DNA of 64,000 nucleotides from Hyposmocoma kahamanoa (GCF_003589595.1 NW_020653750.1:7424072-7488071); one strand, 5' to 3'; counted from the stretch's first letter, positions 20,438-32,727 are shown. Notes: generated from the letters alone by a model not told the origin. Numbers and translations are program-made.

Positions 20438-20515
20438 ACGACCGCTTTGGTCGAGTGGCTGTCACACCAGTTTTTAACCGACTTTGAAAAAAAAGGAGGA
20501 AACTACCTGCTGATC
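20438..20515 (+). mobile_element. tRNA-like head followed by M1 end
   Basis: 'ccgctttggtcgagtggct' resembles a tRNA box A region. It is followed immediately by 'tttttaaccgactttgaaa', an M1 terminus, which suggests two truncated elements abutting. Confidence 0.4.
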
Positions 20516-20519
20516 GGTT

Positions 20520-21650
20520 TAAAGTTTTATTTTACCACAAAAACAATTATTGATTATTAAATATTTACAATATCTAATTACTAATTTATGAAGTCGGTGC
20601 CAACCATAGAAAGAAATACCTTGATAGATTCTAATGCTATACAGTAAGTTTGTAAACTTGGCACAGCACATAGCAATAATAATATTATATTAAGGTTATA
20701 GGTTAGGACGGGAAATGTCACGTTGTAATTTGTATAAATAAATTATAAATGTAGATAGTTAAATTAATATGTCATATATTACTCTGTACAAACCGAAATA
20801 ACATAAAAATTAATAATACAAAGTATTACGCAATGTTGTTATTTGGATGAAATCTGTGTTTTACAATTTTTCGCTTTTTGTTGTAGTGACTTTTTATGGT
20901 TTTTGAAGTTAATTGAATTTTTTAAAGTTCATCATTGGTCAGTGTAGAAAAATATTTTTTTGTTATTGTCTCGGGTCTGGGTGTTTGAGATACCGTAATT
21001 GTTTCCAATTTCCATAACACAAGTGTTTTATTTACTTGAGGTTGTAAGCCGCTAATATGCCGTGACTAGCATCACGGCAATAAATAGAAATAGAATACTT
21101 CGGTCCACATAATTTATTTCATAAGTAAAGTCAAAAGAAAAAAGGAAGGCTGTAACAAGAAAAGGGCATAGAAATCAGGTACAACGCTACAAAACACTCC
21201 CTACTTAAGTACTAAAAACGTGAAATAGACTTACCCCGAAGGGGCCGAGTTATACAATATTACTAGGTTAGATTTCGATTGGTATTAAAATTGGCACATG
21301 ATTTAGATTGGGAACTGGTAAAAGGATCAAAAAAATAAATAAAGTGAGAATGACGGGCAACGGAATTAAAGAACGATTAAAAATTTTAAAACAAGTGGCC
21401 AGGAACCAGAGGAAAAGTGAAAAATAGGCGGAATGACGATAGATGGAGGTCGCAACGTCAATACTTTAACATATCACGACCACTTTAACGATCGTCAGTT
21501 GAAACGTAATTACTTTTCCTTAATAAACTGGTCCTAATTCTGTAGTCTAATATCGTTTATAATCTTGGCATATTTTAATATATTAAAGCACACTCGAAAC
21601 AGGATAAACTCGTAGAAAAACTACGTTGTCGTCCAAAATTTACTTTTATT
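20520..21650. other. AT-rich; holds one short repeat shared with 52725-52810
   Basis: Bases 20955-21050 ('tcgggtctgggtgtttgaga', 'ttccataacacaagtgtttt') match 52725-52810. No coding region was found. Confidence 0.6.
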
Positions 21651-21654
21651 TTAC

Positions 21655-21850
21655 CATACAGGTCTGCCACGCAGAGGGTTCGATTCCCGGGCCGGGAGAA
21701 TTATCTCTATGGCGTACATTTATTTCTCTCGTGAGTTTGGTTGTAAATTGTTGTTGTCTACGTCTGTGGTTAGCATCCGCATCCCATAGCATCCGCGACA
21801 CAGGGTTTCCTTATTGCGGGGCTACGTTATTTCAAAACTCCATTGTTGCT
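21655..21850 (+). mobile_element. T-family SINE lacking the box A end
   Basis: It begins at 'aggtctgccacgcagagg' with box B 'gttcgattcccgggccgg' intact; the 5' head is replaced by unrelated sequence. Confidence 0.7.
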
Positions 21851-21859
21851 TTTATAAGT

Positions 21860-23340
21860 CCACACCTTGTAGTTTTAATTTATATTATTAATTGTTTATA
21901 ATTTCCATATAATAAAAAAAAAATTTGTATTCATTCGTATTTAAACCTTTAATTAGTAACCAAAAGTGTTCAATCGAATTGACAAAGTAGGATTGATGCA
22001 TTTTGACGACGTCGATGGCCAAACAGTTTACACCGTGGACACTGGACGCGGCCCAGAGTGAATTATTTTGCTCTGGTATTCATAATAGAGGGAATTTCCT
22101 AGTTTCAGACCAGGCATTTGTTACGATTATCTTGCACATTATAATTATTATATTATTAATTTAAAAAGAACAAAAACTTTTTTTTTGAGACGTAAATTAT
22201 GAATGAAACTGGTCGTTCTCATGAAACCGATTCTTAATGTTGTTTTTTACTTTATAAAGAAATTAATATCTTGGCGCAAAAGTAATGATAATAAGTAACA
22301 ATGAAATCCAATAACGGCAGAAATTCTTTCTTCTTTCTTTCTTTTTTCTTTCTTTCTTTCAATATACGTATTAAAATTTACTATGTCCCAGAAAACGGCT
22401 CAGTAAATGTTTATCTGTAATCATATTTTAATTGAGAGAACTATATGGGTAATTATGTGTTTTAACGTTTTCACTACAGCATTCAATATTTTAATTTTCG
22501 AATTGTAACCATATTTTATTTTTTCTAAATCATCGTCAAGGATATATTTGTAAAAATTCTATTTATCTTATACATCAACTTCAATTTGGGTTTTTCGTTA
22601 TTCGATTTATCACATAGACGCATTAACGTATCAATCTAAATAGTCATAATGGCTTGTTTAAATACATTAATAATTAACTTCAGTCAATTAATAACAGGAA
22701 AAAGTTGATAATAACATTTATAAATGATGACTTTTTAATGAGATGTAAATTACCTCTAAATGTTGATTATGTTTCAGAAAAATAATAAATAAATTTATAT
22801 GTTTTGTGTGCATTCTAAAAAGTGACGTTGAAAAAATGTTAAATGGTATAGCTATTATATATGAAAAATTTGTCTGCCTACGATTTCTGTCGTTTGTTAA
22901 TATCCTATTTTTTATCAACAAAATATGAAATTAATATATAAATTTGAACTATTTTCCCTCAAAACAAAAATACTTTTATTTTATTTTTATTTAAAAAATA
23001 GGTGCGCATTTGCCTCTATCTCACCTGGCGAAATATATAAATATAAATTATGTGTTTATTATTTTAATGAAAATTAGTGATCGACATAACATTAATACGA
23101 GGCATAAAATTAAACTGGCTATTCTTGACAGACGTCTCTTCAAAGTCACATTTATGAGGCTGTCTACTTCTACAGTAATATTCTGATTGATATTTAAAAT
23201 TTGTCACTTTCATACAGCGTGTAAAATTATATTGACGCAAAAAATTTAATACAACTTTGGCGTCCTTGAATCACAAAAATCCGTGGTAGTGACCTGTTTA
23301 GCTCTTTCGAGTTGTCTCAATGATATTTGAAATAAATATT
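21860..23340. other. AT-rich, no gene; CT-rich microsatellite
   Basis: A ttct/tttc microsatellite occupies 22322-22360. Bases 22085-22165 ('gggaatttcctagtttcaga', 'cattataattattatattat') resemble 34300-34380, marking one more low-copy repeat. No exon-like frame was seen. Confidence 0.55.
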
Positions 23341-23361
23341 GTAAATGATAAGTGTGTACAC

Positions 23362-23505
23362 ATGTTTATTTACAACGAGCAACCACTAGAGTTTCTTACT
23401 CAATCTTGTCAAGGAAAATCTGCCTCACGAATTAGTAGTAGAGTTTATCAATGTGACGATGTCAAGCTTACCTATAAAATAAACATATAGTTGAATTTGA
23501 GTAGT
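23362..23505 (+). mobile_element. LINE 3' UTR-like repeat, copy 1
   Basis: 'gagcaaccactagagtttct' and 'caaggaaaatctgcctcacg' recur at 23917-23968, and both copies end near a tttgaatt tract. The 'ggaaaatctgcct' phrase is typical of a widespread lepidopteran LINE 3' end (recalled, not verified). Confidence 0.5.
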
Positions 23506-23604
23506 TTAAAGCATACATGCATAGATACCGTCTCTTCGTGAAAATAGAATCGCAAAGGTAACATTATGCGCTTCTATAGTACGATTTTTAAACTTGAATC
23601 GCTA

Positions 23605-24030
23605 ATAAAGTCATACGTCAGAGAACTAAAGTGACCGACAGAACTCCCAAAATCAGTGAGCTTAAGTGGCAATAGCCCGGGCATGTTTGCAGGAAGGCTA
23701 CAGGCTGATGGAACATACTTGTTCTAGAGTGGCGACCACGTCAAGGAAAAGAATGACCCGAGGAAGATGGGTGCGGACGGTATAGAACCGGGAAAGTTGG
23801 CGTGCTCCATTGGAGGCTTATGTCCAGCAATGGATGCAGCCAGCACAATGTATTTAATTTGCATATTCTTTTCTTTGTGTTGTGTTGCATGTCAAATTAA
23901 CTATTTTATTATGTTTACAAAGAGCAACCACTACAGTTTCTTGCTCATTCTTCTCAAGGAAAATCTGCCTTATGAATAAATTATTTGCTTACCTGTGAAA
24001 TAAATATTTATTTGAATTCTTTTTTTTATT
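23605..24030 (+). mobile_element. RTE-like LINE tail with its 3' UTR
   Basis: Bases 23610-23850 encode, with stops and frameshifts, the block 'KSYVREL..TDRTPKISELK' then a Trp-rich 'A.VCRKATG' region and 'PGKLACSIGG', homologous to 41520-41780. It is followed at 23911 by the 3' UTR-like repeat and a tttgaatt end. Confidence 0.65.
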
Positions 24031-24132
24031 AATCTAATTTTAAGGAGCTTTACCGTGTCCGTTAATTGTAACATCGCTCCGTAATACTATTTAATTTATA
24101 CATCTAACCTAAATTAAGACTATCTGAATATA

Positions 24133-24414
24133 TTATGTGCAGTATCCTGGCTTCGTTCGACAAAAGAACGGCCAGTATACTGTTACGCCGCCCAGTCTGT
24201 TGGCCACACTGCCCAACTGTCTCCTGAGTCTCTCGGTCCGAACACATTCTATCAAAACGTGGTAAACGTCCTCAATGACGCCGCAATTGCTACAATATAG
24301 AGTTGGTGTAATGCCCATGAAAAAGGTAAACTTCTTTGAAAGAATATGCCCAGAGCGCAACCTTAGAGCCGTCACAATACTAAGTCTATTCAGCGTACAG
24401 TTATCGATCCACAT
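24133..24414 (-). pseudogene. LINE C-terminal (RNase H-distal, Cys-rich) remnant
   Basis: The frame reads LSIVTALRLRSGHILSKKF then YCSNCGVIEDVYHVLIECVR, ending 'YWPFFCRTKPGYCT'. The 'LRLRSGH..C..CG..ED..H.L..C' layout is the zinc-knuckle-like tail after RNase H in Jockey/R1-type elements. The 93-residue frame is open, but no upstream domains are present. Confidence 0.7.
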
Positions 24415-24611
24415 TTAAATTCTAACAACTGGAAATCACACTAGTACAAATATGAAGTTGAGTTTACAAGAGTAGTACGATTTATATCATTGTCCACCTT
24501 TTCGTAGTTTAGAACTGTTCATAACTTTCAGAGTGCTATTCTGGTACCAATACGACCGAAGTACTTAAAACTTTTGTGCTTTAACTTTGCGTGACTTTTC
24601 AGCAACGCTTA

Positions 24612-24727
24612 GAAGCAGTAGAGCTCCTTTTGAAAGAGTTCGTCCAGGGTAGTACAGCCATCTTACCTATTTCTGACGACAAACATTAATGTGAACATTA
24701 CCGCGTTCCGGTTTTAAAGGAAAAGGG
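24612..24727 (+). mobile_element. S1 copy, 5' half, cut by a MITE
   Basis: From 'ttagaagcagtagagctcct' to 'ttccggttttaaaggaaaag'; then the inverted-repeat element at 24728 begins. Confidence 0.65.
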
Positions 24728-24975
24728 CGCCTTTAAATTAGACACTTATAGAAGCGGTGCAGTGCCGCTACTGTGGCGTTGCAGCTACACCACTTCTTAT
24801 TTTCATACAATATTTAGAAGTGCAGTTGCAGTGCCACTGTCATGATACGCGCGAGCCACTTTTGCAGTCACAATTAGTGAACTAAAAATTACTAAAGCGC
24901 AATAGACGCGCGGCTGTCGCGCCACTGCAGAGTTTCTATAAGCATCTAATGTGAAGGCACCTTTAATGCAATGGA
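24728..24975. mobile_element. MITE with about 45-bp imperfect terminal inverted repeats
   Basis: The left end 'gcgcctttaaattagacact' continues 'tatagaagcggtgcagtg'. The right end, in reverse complement, reads 'gtgccttcacattagatgct' then 'tatagaaactctgcagtg'. The interior contains CGCGC-rich words and no frame. Confidence 0.65.
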
Positions 24976-24984
24976 ATTTTAAAC

Positions 24985-25232
24985 TCACACGCCTGTCCAT
25001 AACAGTTACAGTGTCACTTAGAGCTACAAAACCCAAAGATCTGAAGGGCACCGCCACTGCGCCTGTCACCCTGAGACATAAGTTGGGCAGTCCCATGCAC
25101 CTGTAATTTCACTACCACCTTTACTTACCCTTCAAAATCGGAATGCAGTAATGGTCACATTACTGCTTGGCGGCAGAAAGAACTTGCCTGGACGAACTCT
25201 TTCACTACAAATTCTAGTGTTACTATTACCAC
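24985..25232 (-). mobile_element. S1 copy
   Basis: 'cacgcctgtccataacagtt' through 'ggacgaactctttcactaca'. The 3' end (gtcacttgatat) is missing at the junction with the MITE. Confidence 0.7.
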
Positions 25233-25496
25233 GAACTCAATTATAATGAAGATGAGATTCTTATTACTTAAGCTGAGACACATCTTCCCTTCTTATCCCT
25301 GGACAGCAATTTTGTTAAAGCTCGTTGAAAATTCTGGCGTGATAAGTCTGCTGTGCTATGTTTTGAACGCCTAATGAGCCCTCTTCATCTGGTCATGATT
25401 TGTCATAGTTGATCAAATGTGCAGTGGACATACACATAGACAACGAAAAACTACACCCAAACAATTTTCACACAATGTCCCAAGTGTCTGTAATTT

Positions 25497-25745
25497 AATT
25501 AACATTACTGCTTGGCGGCGGGAATGCCAGTGCCACTCAGAGCTTTAAAGCACAAAGATCTGAAGGGACTGCCACTGCGCCCGTCACCCTAAGACACAAG
25601 TTAACAAGTCCCATGTGACTGTAATTTCATCAGCACCCTTACCTTTCTAAACTGGAACGCCGTAATGTTAACATTACTGCTTGGCGGCAGAAATAGGTAA
25701 AGTACTTCCCTGAACGAACTCTTTGACAAGGAGCTCTACTGCTAC
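25497..25745 (-). mobile_element. S1 copy preceded by a duplicated S1 scrap
   Basis: The main body is 'gccagtgccactcagagctt' to 'aaggagctctactgctactt'. The 25 bases before it ('taacattactgcttggcggc') belong to the opposite end of another S1, so a rearrangement or recombination between copies is visible. Confidence 0.65.
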
Positions 25746-26085
25746 TTGTTCGTAATGATCCGGAATTCAGTAAAATTTGCAAATATTATTTAATACTTCT
25801 TGTATCTTAACGGATAATTTGGTAGATACCATCAAACGTAAAAAGATTTAAAAGATCTTAGACACGTCGTTAACGCATCGCGTATTAAAGTCAATATTGA
25901 GCAATGAACTGCAGAACCCAATTAACGTAAGAGGCCAACTGCTTTCTGCAATTGATTTTATTAGTTTTCATTTATACCAATCTCGTGCCAATTTGCGGTC
26001 ATTATATTACTCTAGCTAGAATTGCTAAATATTACAACTTTTATTAGTGTCATAAAACTGATTTTGCAATGTGGCAAATCTTTTT

Positions 26086-26325
26086 TTTTATAATACCAGG
26101 TGACGGGACAAAAAAGTAGTGCCGGTAATAAGCGACCCGCCTGTCTTAAATCGCAAAAATCTCAGTGACACGGCAGGTGCGCCTGTCACCCTGAGATATA
26201 AGTTGACAAGTCCCATATGCCTGTAACTTCAGCAGCACTCTTACCATTCAAAACCAGAACGCAGTAATGCTAACATTACTGCTTGGAGGCAGAAACAGAC
26301 GAACTCTTTCACAAGAAGCACTATT
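26086..26325 (-). mobile_element. S1 copy
   Basis: 'taataccaggtgacgggaca' to 'gacgaactctttcacaagaa', with the middle 'gtaagc...tttaaatcgc' block shortened. Confidence 0.7.
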
Positions 26326-26329
26326 ATTA

Positions 26330-27240
26330 CCAAATGCGAATATAATGAAATAATAAAATCATTTATTCGCTTTTATACATGTTCTCTCTCCATTATAAGC
26401 TTGTCTGGAAGAAATCGCTGTAAGCGTTAAAACCAATTGTTACCCTGCTAATCTGTTTCACGTGTCCTATAATCTTTCTTTGTATGTGTTGCTAACAATA
26501 AAGAATTTTCAGTTACTTTATATTGAAATACAACGTGAAAAGATTTATTGTGCCCTAATAAAATATTAAATAAAATAATAATGAGAAGGAAAGGAAAATA
26601 AATGTCAACTATTGTAAATATAGGTATGCCATAAAATGCATATGTACTGCGTTTTTTTTTCAAGAAATAAATAATTTATATTCCTAAATAAAAAATTACT
26701 ATTTCTTTAAAGAAATTATTCGACACAGAATTCTTTACCCTGTAAATTGAATTTACGTCGGGTATCGAACACCGATTATTTTAGAATGGCAAATCATTTA
26801 AATTGTCCCACAATTTGCAATTCTCGGCCACAGCCCGTAAGACGCTTGTAAACATTTAATTTTAACGTGTATAAACAATCATTTCGTAAATACTGGAAAA
26901 TATTAACATCACGTGATGTTTCTTGAAAAGGGTTTCTCATAGGTTCTTTTGTTGAAATTACACACAGTGCACGTTTTTTTTGTAGAACAAACATGTATTA
27001 TATAACATGTTGCGCACGTACACACACATTTAATAAATTCATTGTAATACTTTAATACATCAATTTATTAATAATATAGCTGAATTTTTGTTCAGGAAGA
27101 GCGATTATAAACAGAGATTATAGTCAATTGATTGAAGAACAGCACGTCAAGTTTTGTGCTTTGGACCGTCCTTACTGTAAGCGGCATAAAGTTGAATTCA
27201 TATCACAGTATCATGTATATCACAGTACCATTTTGGTAAA
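26330..27240. other. AT-rich, no gene; first copy of a 70-bp direct repeat
   Basis: Bases 26917-26985 ('tgatgtttcttgaaaagggt', 'cttttgttgaaattacacac', 'gtgcacgttttttttgtaga') recur at 29356-29430. Confidence 0.6.
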
Positions 27241-27242
27241 TG

Positions 27243-27308
27243 TTTACTGAGTAAGATACCCCTCACACTAGTGAGGGGTACTCAGTAAAAGATGCTAGTG
27301 CATCTTTT
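27243..27308. repeat. Double hairpin
   Basis: Hairpin 1 has outer arms tttactgagt (27243-27252) and ctcagtaaa (27281-27289), and inner arms tacccctcac and gtgaggggta around acta. Hairpin 2 has 9-bp arms aaaagatgc (27287-27295) and gcatctttt (27300-27308) with loop tagt. They share the aaa. Confidence 0.85.
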
Positions 27309-27309
27309 G

Positions 27310-27960
27310 AGCGTCAGCGTTTTGCCAACGTACGCACAACGTCGACACAATGTCCGCGCGGCGGCGGTACGCCAGCGCGGCGTCAGTGAGCGACTGAAAA
27401 GACGCTAGCGTGGAGGGTCTGTCCACATGTGGTCATCGACCACCTACAGTGTAAGCCACTCGACCGCTGAGATGATCAAATTTAAATTTGAAGGGAAGGC
27501 CAGAATTCATTAAATCCGCAGTTGTGTCTACCAAAAGAAAAATCAACTGCGCATTATATCGTTGTGCGCATCCAACGTGTTATAGAGCAGGGCCGCCGTC
27601 GTGATAAAAGTGCTTGATAACCATTAGTTGATTCTAATCATGGACGTCATATACGGTTAAGAAAATATCTATGATATAACTTTAAAATGGCTTATCTTAG
27701 GATATTTTATAATGTCGCACCACCCACAGCGACATCTCACACGTATAAGAGTATCTTCAAATACCGAGCCATACGAACCTTAGTAACAACAACCACTTAC
27801 TTCGTTATCAATGAGAGTAAATACAAAATAAAATTATTAATATAAATGGTATAATATAATCATAAGGAAGATTCTCTTTGAGGATTATTTGAGTCTTAGA
27901 GTAACATTTTCAACTACGATATTTAGATTTCCACCTTTTTACGTAACATATAATCATCAA
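27310..27960. other. GC-rich stretch then AT-rich spacer, no gene
   Basis: Bases 27320-27410 include 'cgcgcggcggcggtacgcca', distinctly CpG-rich. Nothing codes. The rest is unremarkable. Confidence 0.5.
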
Positions 27961-27968
27961 ACATCAAA

Positions 27969-28180
27969 CTGCCTCTGTGGCCGAACGGTTATCATGGTGG
28001 TCTGCCACGCAGAGGCTCCGGGTTCGATTCCCGGGCCTAGAGAAATATTTGTATGTTCTACATTTAATTCTCTCGTGAGTTTGGATGTAATTTGTGGTTG
28101 TCTATGTGTGTGTTCATGGCAACCGCGATACAGGGCTTCCTTAGTGCGAGGATATGAGTGTATTGTTGTTGTTGCATTGT
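27969..28180 (+). mobile_element. T-family tRNA-derived SINE, nearly full length
   Basis: Box A 'gtggccgaacggttatcatg' and box B 'gggttcgattcccgggcc' are both present, then the shared body 'ttctctcgtgagtttggatg', 'gcaaccgcgatacagggctt', and a (gtt)n-type tail. Confidence 0.8.
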
Positions 28181-28189
28181 ATAAAGGCG

Positions 28190-29810
28190 GCCTCACACGA
28201 ATCGCCAGTTTATCAATTTTCTTGCACGGTCAGCGACCACCAACAACCACACACTGATCTCGCCCATTTAATATAAAGTCAGGTGGAGTAAGAGAAACAC
28301 CGGAGGAAGACTTGAAGCCTTAACTCAAAATCTAAAGATTTTAGCACTATAGTCTGTCAGTAGAAGAATAGACAAACAAATTAGTTTAAATGATTTTACA
28401 GATATGTCACTTCGATGAACCAATTATAAATAGCGGAGATAACAAATTTGATAGTTGTGAAATCTGAGAAATAAGAGGTTACATTATTACCTTTATAAGA
28501 AATACGATGGGAGAGTTTAGTCTTTTTACCCCATCTTTTGGGAGAAGAAAAACGTTAGCACACTTTGCACGTTTTCGGCAAATACATAGTAAGTATTGAA
28601 TTTAGCACAATGATTTCTAAACATGTAAAGCTGATAAACAAAGGCTGGTTTAATGTAATTCTTAATTCTTATAAGACTTCATATGTTCTTACTAGAGCTC
28701 AAAATATCTGACACAAAATAAACTATATTCCCCTTACCCCACCTGACTAAACCTAATTAACCAATCACAAAATGAAAAGCCGTTACCGCGCACCTGCCCC
28801 ACCTGTTTTCACCATACACCGTCAAGAATGCGTCTGCGTTACCGTGGACGAGTCTCGTCCCTTGGTGCGCGGATGCGCGGCCGTGCATGATGATGAAGCC
28901 TTAATAAGTCTGCGCCGAGGCAGCGATTCATAATTGAAAATAATATTTGCAATCGTTTGATCCCTTGCTGTATCGGTATTACTAAGACTTTAGTTATGAA
29001 ATTAATGTATAAGATATGTAAGGATTCGCTCTATAAATTCTCTTTAGAAAAACGATTACTTTCGACGTGGAGGTTGTGCAGATTGGGCTTACACACGGCT
29101 ATAGAAACTTACGCCACACGCACACTTACACGGAGCCCATAGAATACCTAAAATCAATTAGCGTCAGAAACTCGGTGCCCTCTTAACTGTATTGTTAAGT
29201 GTTAAACCAAGGCGGGACGGTAAACAACGTTTCATCAACCAATAAAGATTCGTCAATGCATTCTTATAATTCTAAGTCAAAATACATATATATAAATTTT
29301 AGTACAAAAAAAAAACTACATAAATACAACTTGCACAATGCGGTATGGATTTGAGAGATGTTTCTTAAAAAGGCTTTCTCAGGTTAGGTCCTTTTGTTGA
29401 AATTGTACACAATGCACGTTTTTTTTTGTAGAAGTATGGAGATGTCAAAATTAAGCCTCACAACAACTGTTCTCAGCTACGGTAAATAAAGGGCTTTTGT
29501 TCAAGTTTGCATCTTATTACCATCTAATCGGAAGTTAAGTAAAGAGCAGAATGGAATTTTTTTAAAGAACAGAAGAAGACATGTTTGTCAACAAAAAATG
29601 TAAACTTTTGTGAGAGAATTATTTTAAATTTTCAGGGAGTTATAATTATTATCAAATAAAATAACGTACATAAAATATCCAGCAATTTAGTTAAATAAAT
29701 TCAGAAGAAGAGAGTCGATTGTCTATTTACTCTACACGATCGATCGACTGAGCAATTTAACCTGATCATAAATGATTTTCTATCTAAATCAGATCATCTG
29801 AGTAAACAAA
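28190..29810. other. No gene; includes second copy of the 70-bp direct repeat
   Basis: Bases 29356-29430 repeat 26917-26985. Bases 28790-28880 are locally GC-rich ('gcgcggatgcgcggccgtgc') without coding signs. Confidence 0.5.
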
Positions 29811-29817
29811 AACAGAC

Positions 29818-29935
29818 GAGGCCTCAGATCTTTGCGATTTAAAGCTCTGTTGGCACTACAATCACTATATGGACCGACGAGTCGCTTACTACAAGGCGCA
29901 CGACATGTTCGTCTCTTCACTGGATATAATGAAAA
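29818..29935 (+). mobile_element. S1 3' half
   Basis: Starts within the element at 'cctcagatctttgcgattta' and ends 'cactggatataatgaaaa'. Confidence 0.65.
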
Positions 29936-30416
29936 GCATATATGAAAGCGTTTGTGACAAACATTACGTAAGCCATTAGATTTATTGGGTAATTTTGAGA
30001 CTGTTGTTACTTTTTATTTATTTTTATGTGTACATACACTTATAGTTTTTTAACACTTTTCAATATAAACTTTGAACCAAATCATAACCCAAAATCTTAG
30101 CATTACTGATTTTCTTTTTCGCATTTAATTATGGAAAGGAACAGCTTATTGATAGAACGCTTTAACTTGATACATACAGGTTGCCCATGGCTATGACAGA
30201 CACAGAGAGAAAGTACTTTAAATGTTGTAAATAGGAATGTTTGCTTCATGGACGTAAGTTAAGATACTATGTTGTATGTGTGGCATCATAAAAATATAGA
30301 ATGTTTTTATTTTCACATTTGATCAGTTCGATCCCCAGCCACGACTAGCAACTTTTTAGATTCTTTGAATGCAATATTACATACTTTATATTAATTTTTA
30401 GACAATCATATTTAGA

Positions 30417-30680
30417 TAGATAGATAATTCGTTTATTTGCTAAATCACAATACATTACAAACAAGCTTATGACATAGGTGCAATGGTAATGATTAAGAAA
30501 AAGGGTAGTCTAGGCTTGTGGGTATGGTCTGGAGTGTTATAATTGTGTCGGGGTATACATTTGAGTGTACTGTGTCAGCAAAAAGGGCCTTACTCAACAT
30601 TATGCCGCAGTTCAGTCGAACTACGATGCTGATAATTCTGCCAGGTCCTAAGATGAGTCGGTAAAGGAAAGAAAGAAAAA
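30417..30680 (-). mobile_element. LINE 3' UTR (5'-truncated)
   Basis: The minus strand ends 'tgatttagcaaataaacgaa' followed by a (tatc)n tail, with an AATAAA signal just before the end. Upstream holds 'gacctggcagaattatcagc'. The repetitive tail and polarity suit a non-LTR 3' end; the family is not recognised. Confidence 0.55.
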
Positions 30681-30851
30681 GATATTTTATAATACATGTA
30701 ATAGATACATATATAATAGATTATATAAAAACAGTCTACAGCCCATTAAGTTATATATTCGAATAACGCCTTCATGGCAACGGAACAAGATCTATCAATG
30801 TGTAGTTTGATGCGCTTCCGTACTATCGCTGTGTAAACAAACAAATTTTTA

Positions 30852-30965
30852 CTGCCTCTGTGGTCGAACAGTGACCATGTTGGTCTGCCACGCAGATAAA
30901 TAATTGTATGGCCTACATTTATTTCTATCGTGAGTTTGGGTATAATTTATGGTTGTCTTTAAAAA
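30852..30965 (+). mobile_element. T-family SINE with box B deleted
   Basis: 'ctgcctctgtggtcgaacag' and 'gttggtctgccacgcaga' are followed directly by 'taaataattgtatggcctac'; the segment holding GGTTCGATTCCC is missing. Confidence 0.65.
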
Positions 30966-30969
30966 ATAT

Positions 30970-32720
30970 ATTATGAAAAAAAATTAAAAGTAACTCCGAT
31001 CGAGAAATTGATTTATAAACTACGTGAATAATGACGAAACAAGGTCTATAATAACTTTGTTAAGTTGATCACTGTGTCACGGTCATTGTCAATGAAGGTC
31101 GATTGATCAATCGTAACGTTCATGGTACATTTAATATAGTAATAAACAATACACCATTCCGTGCAGTGATAGTTTAGTAGCAAACAACTTGTAAGATTAA
31201 TGTTGTGGATTCACTTTGACTATATGTGAGTGGATCATAGAGCAAATTAACTAAGGACCCTCGCAAACTACAGACCTTCCACCCGCCGCGGCCATAGTAA
31301 GGGTGAGATCAGATGAGCGTAATCTTTTGAGTTGTGAGCCGTTTTATTAGCTGCGCTGCATTCGGTTTCATGTTAAAGTCCGGTTTGTGCCACACGACGA
31401 CATAGAATGAGTTGTATACGGATTGTGTGCAATTACGACCAAACTTCGGTGAAACTTTCATATAGTTTTTGAAACTGCCCACACTTTAATATTCCTCATT
31501 GAGTGGATGTACCCAGTTTATTATCTATATCCATTACTCTATATTATTCAAACAACCGTACGAACATTTAAAAGCAACTGAATATTATAACATTTAATTT
31601 TAAAAAACCGACTTTAAAATTGTTTGTTTATCTTATTGGAATTACATCTATTTGCCAAGTTTTATTGAAATCGGTTAACGTGCACAAAAACCGGATTCAC
31701 CCCCTAGTTTGCCACCCTTAAAGGTGGTATATTTTGTTCAAATTTAAATGGGGCCAATACTGAATATTCTCTTTTCAACAAAAAAGAATCATCAAAATCA
31801 GTTCACAAATGCCGGAGTAATCGCGTTACACACAAAAAAATGCAGTCGAATTGCGAACTTCATTCTTTTTGAACTCAGTTAAATGAATTTCAGTCGAACG
31901 TAAACGTACGAGCTCAAAAAACGCGACTCACAACTCACAAAATTGCGCTCGTCTGACCTCACCCTAAGTCGGGTTGATGGTGAATGCGCGGCAAACCAAC
32001 GAACAGTCTACCGATTGCTCACGAAAAATTTTGTTTATTAGTAAGCTTCTCTTGAAAAGATCGGTTGCGTAATAAAAATGTAATTATCCAGAAATGTTAA
32101 CGGAGGAATAGAATCAAGAAGAGAAACCGAGAGTTTTGGGTGTATAGGCGTCTGCCTATTAGTTTAGTTTTAAACAATCGGCAAATGTGCGCTTGTGGAA
32201 GAGCGCCATACTGGTTTTCAAATCGCCCAATGGGTTTCCTACAGCTCAGTTTAAAGGTTCGATTTGTTCTTCAAACTTATTTATCGGTCGATACCGAATC
32301 TATATTAATGTACATACTTGCATACATCTTCATACTGATCGGCCGATAGAAAGTCTGCCATCTGTAGGTGCTCTAAAAGTGCAGGAAATACAGAGCGTGG
32401 TCATAAAATTGTTTTCAATCCTACTGTGTCTGCTTAGACACCACCAGACGTTTGCAAAATTAAAAAGAGTAAATTTAATATCGCAATAACACTGCTAGTA
32501 TGGGTCAGGAAATCTAAAAAACCGTTATCGAAGCAGAGCAGCGAAGAGCAATGTGCTAAAGCAACTCATAGCATTTCGCTACTTTCATATAAAGAAATTT
32601 TTTGTAAGCTCCTTTGCACGGTCTTTGGTAGATTTTGTACCTAAGCCTCATGTGTCTTTTACTGTCCTATTTATCCTCATCCTTCAATACGAAACACAAC
32701 AGTTCTTTTTGGTTCCAGTG
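30970..32720. other. No gene outside the M1 copy
   Basis: Apart from M1 at 31605-31882, no feature was supported. Overlapping plus-strand ATG frames at 32140-32490 lack motifs and splice context. Confidence 0.45.
31605..31882 (-). mobile_element. M1 MITE-like element, full length
   Basis: It starts aaaaaaccgactttaaaat and ends tttttgaactcagttaaa; the interior includes 'ccccctagtttgccaccctt' and 'atgccggagtaatcgcgtta'. Confidence 0.7.
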
Positions 32721-32727
32721 GCTCCAA

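Noticed and set aside
22718..22921. 67-residue minus-strand frame
   Set aside because: Ile/Asn/Lys-rich composition expected from AT-rich non-coding DNA, no homology recognised.
27889..28257. 122-residue plus-strand frame
   Set aside because: It runs straight through the T-family SINE, including its tRNA-like promoter, so it is not a protein gene.
32140..32489. Two overlapping frames of 69 and 100 residues
   Set aside because: No motif, no splice context, and different frames of the same DNA; chance is sufficient.
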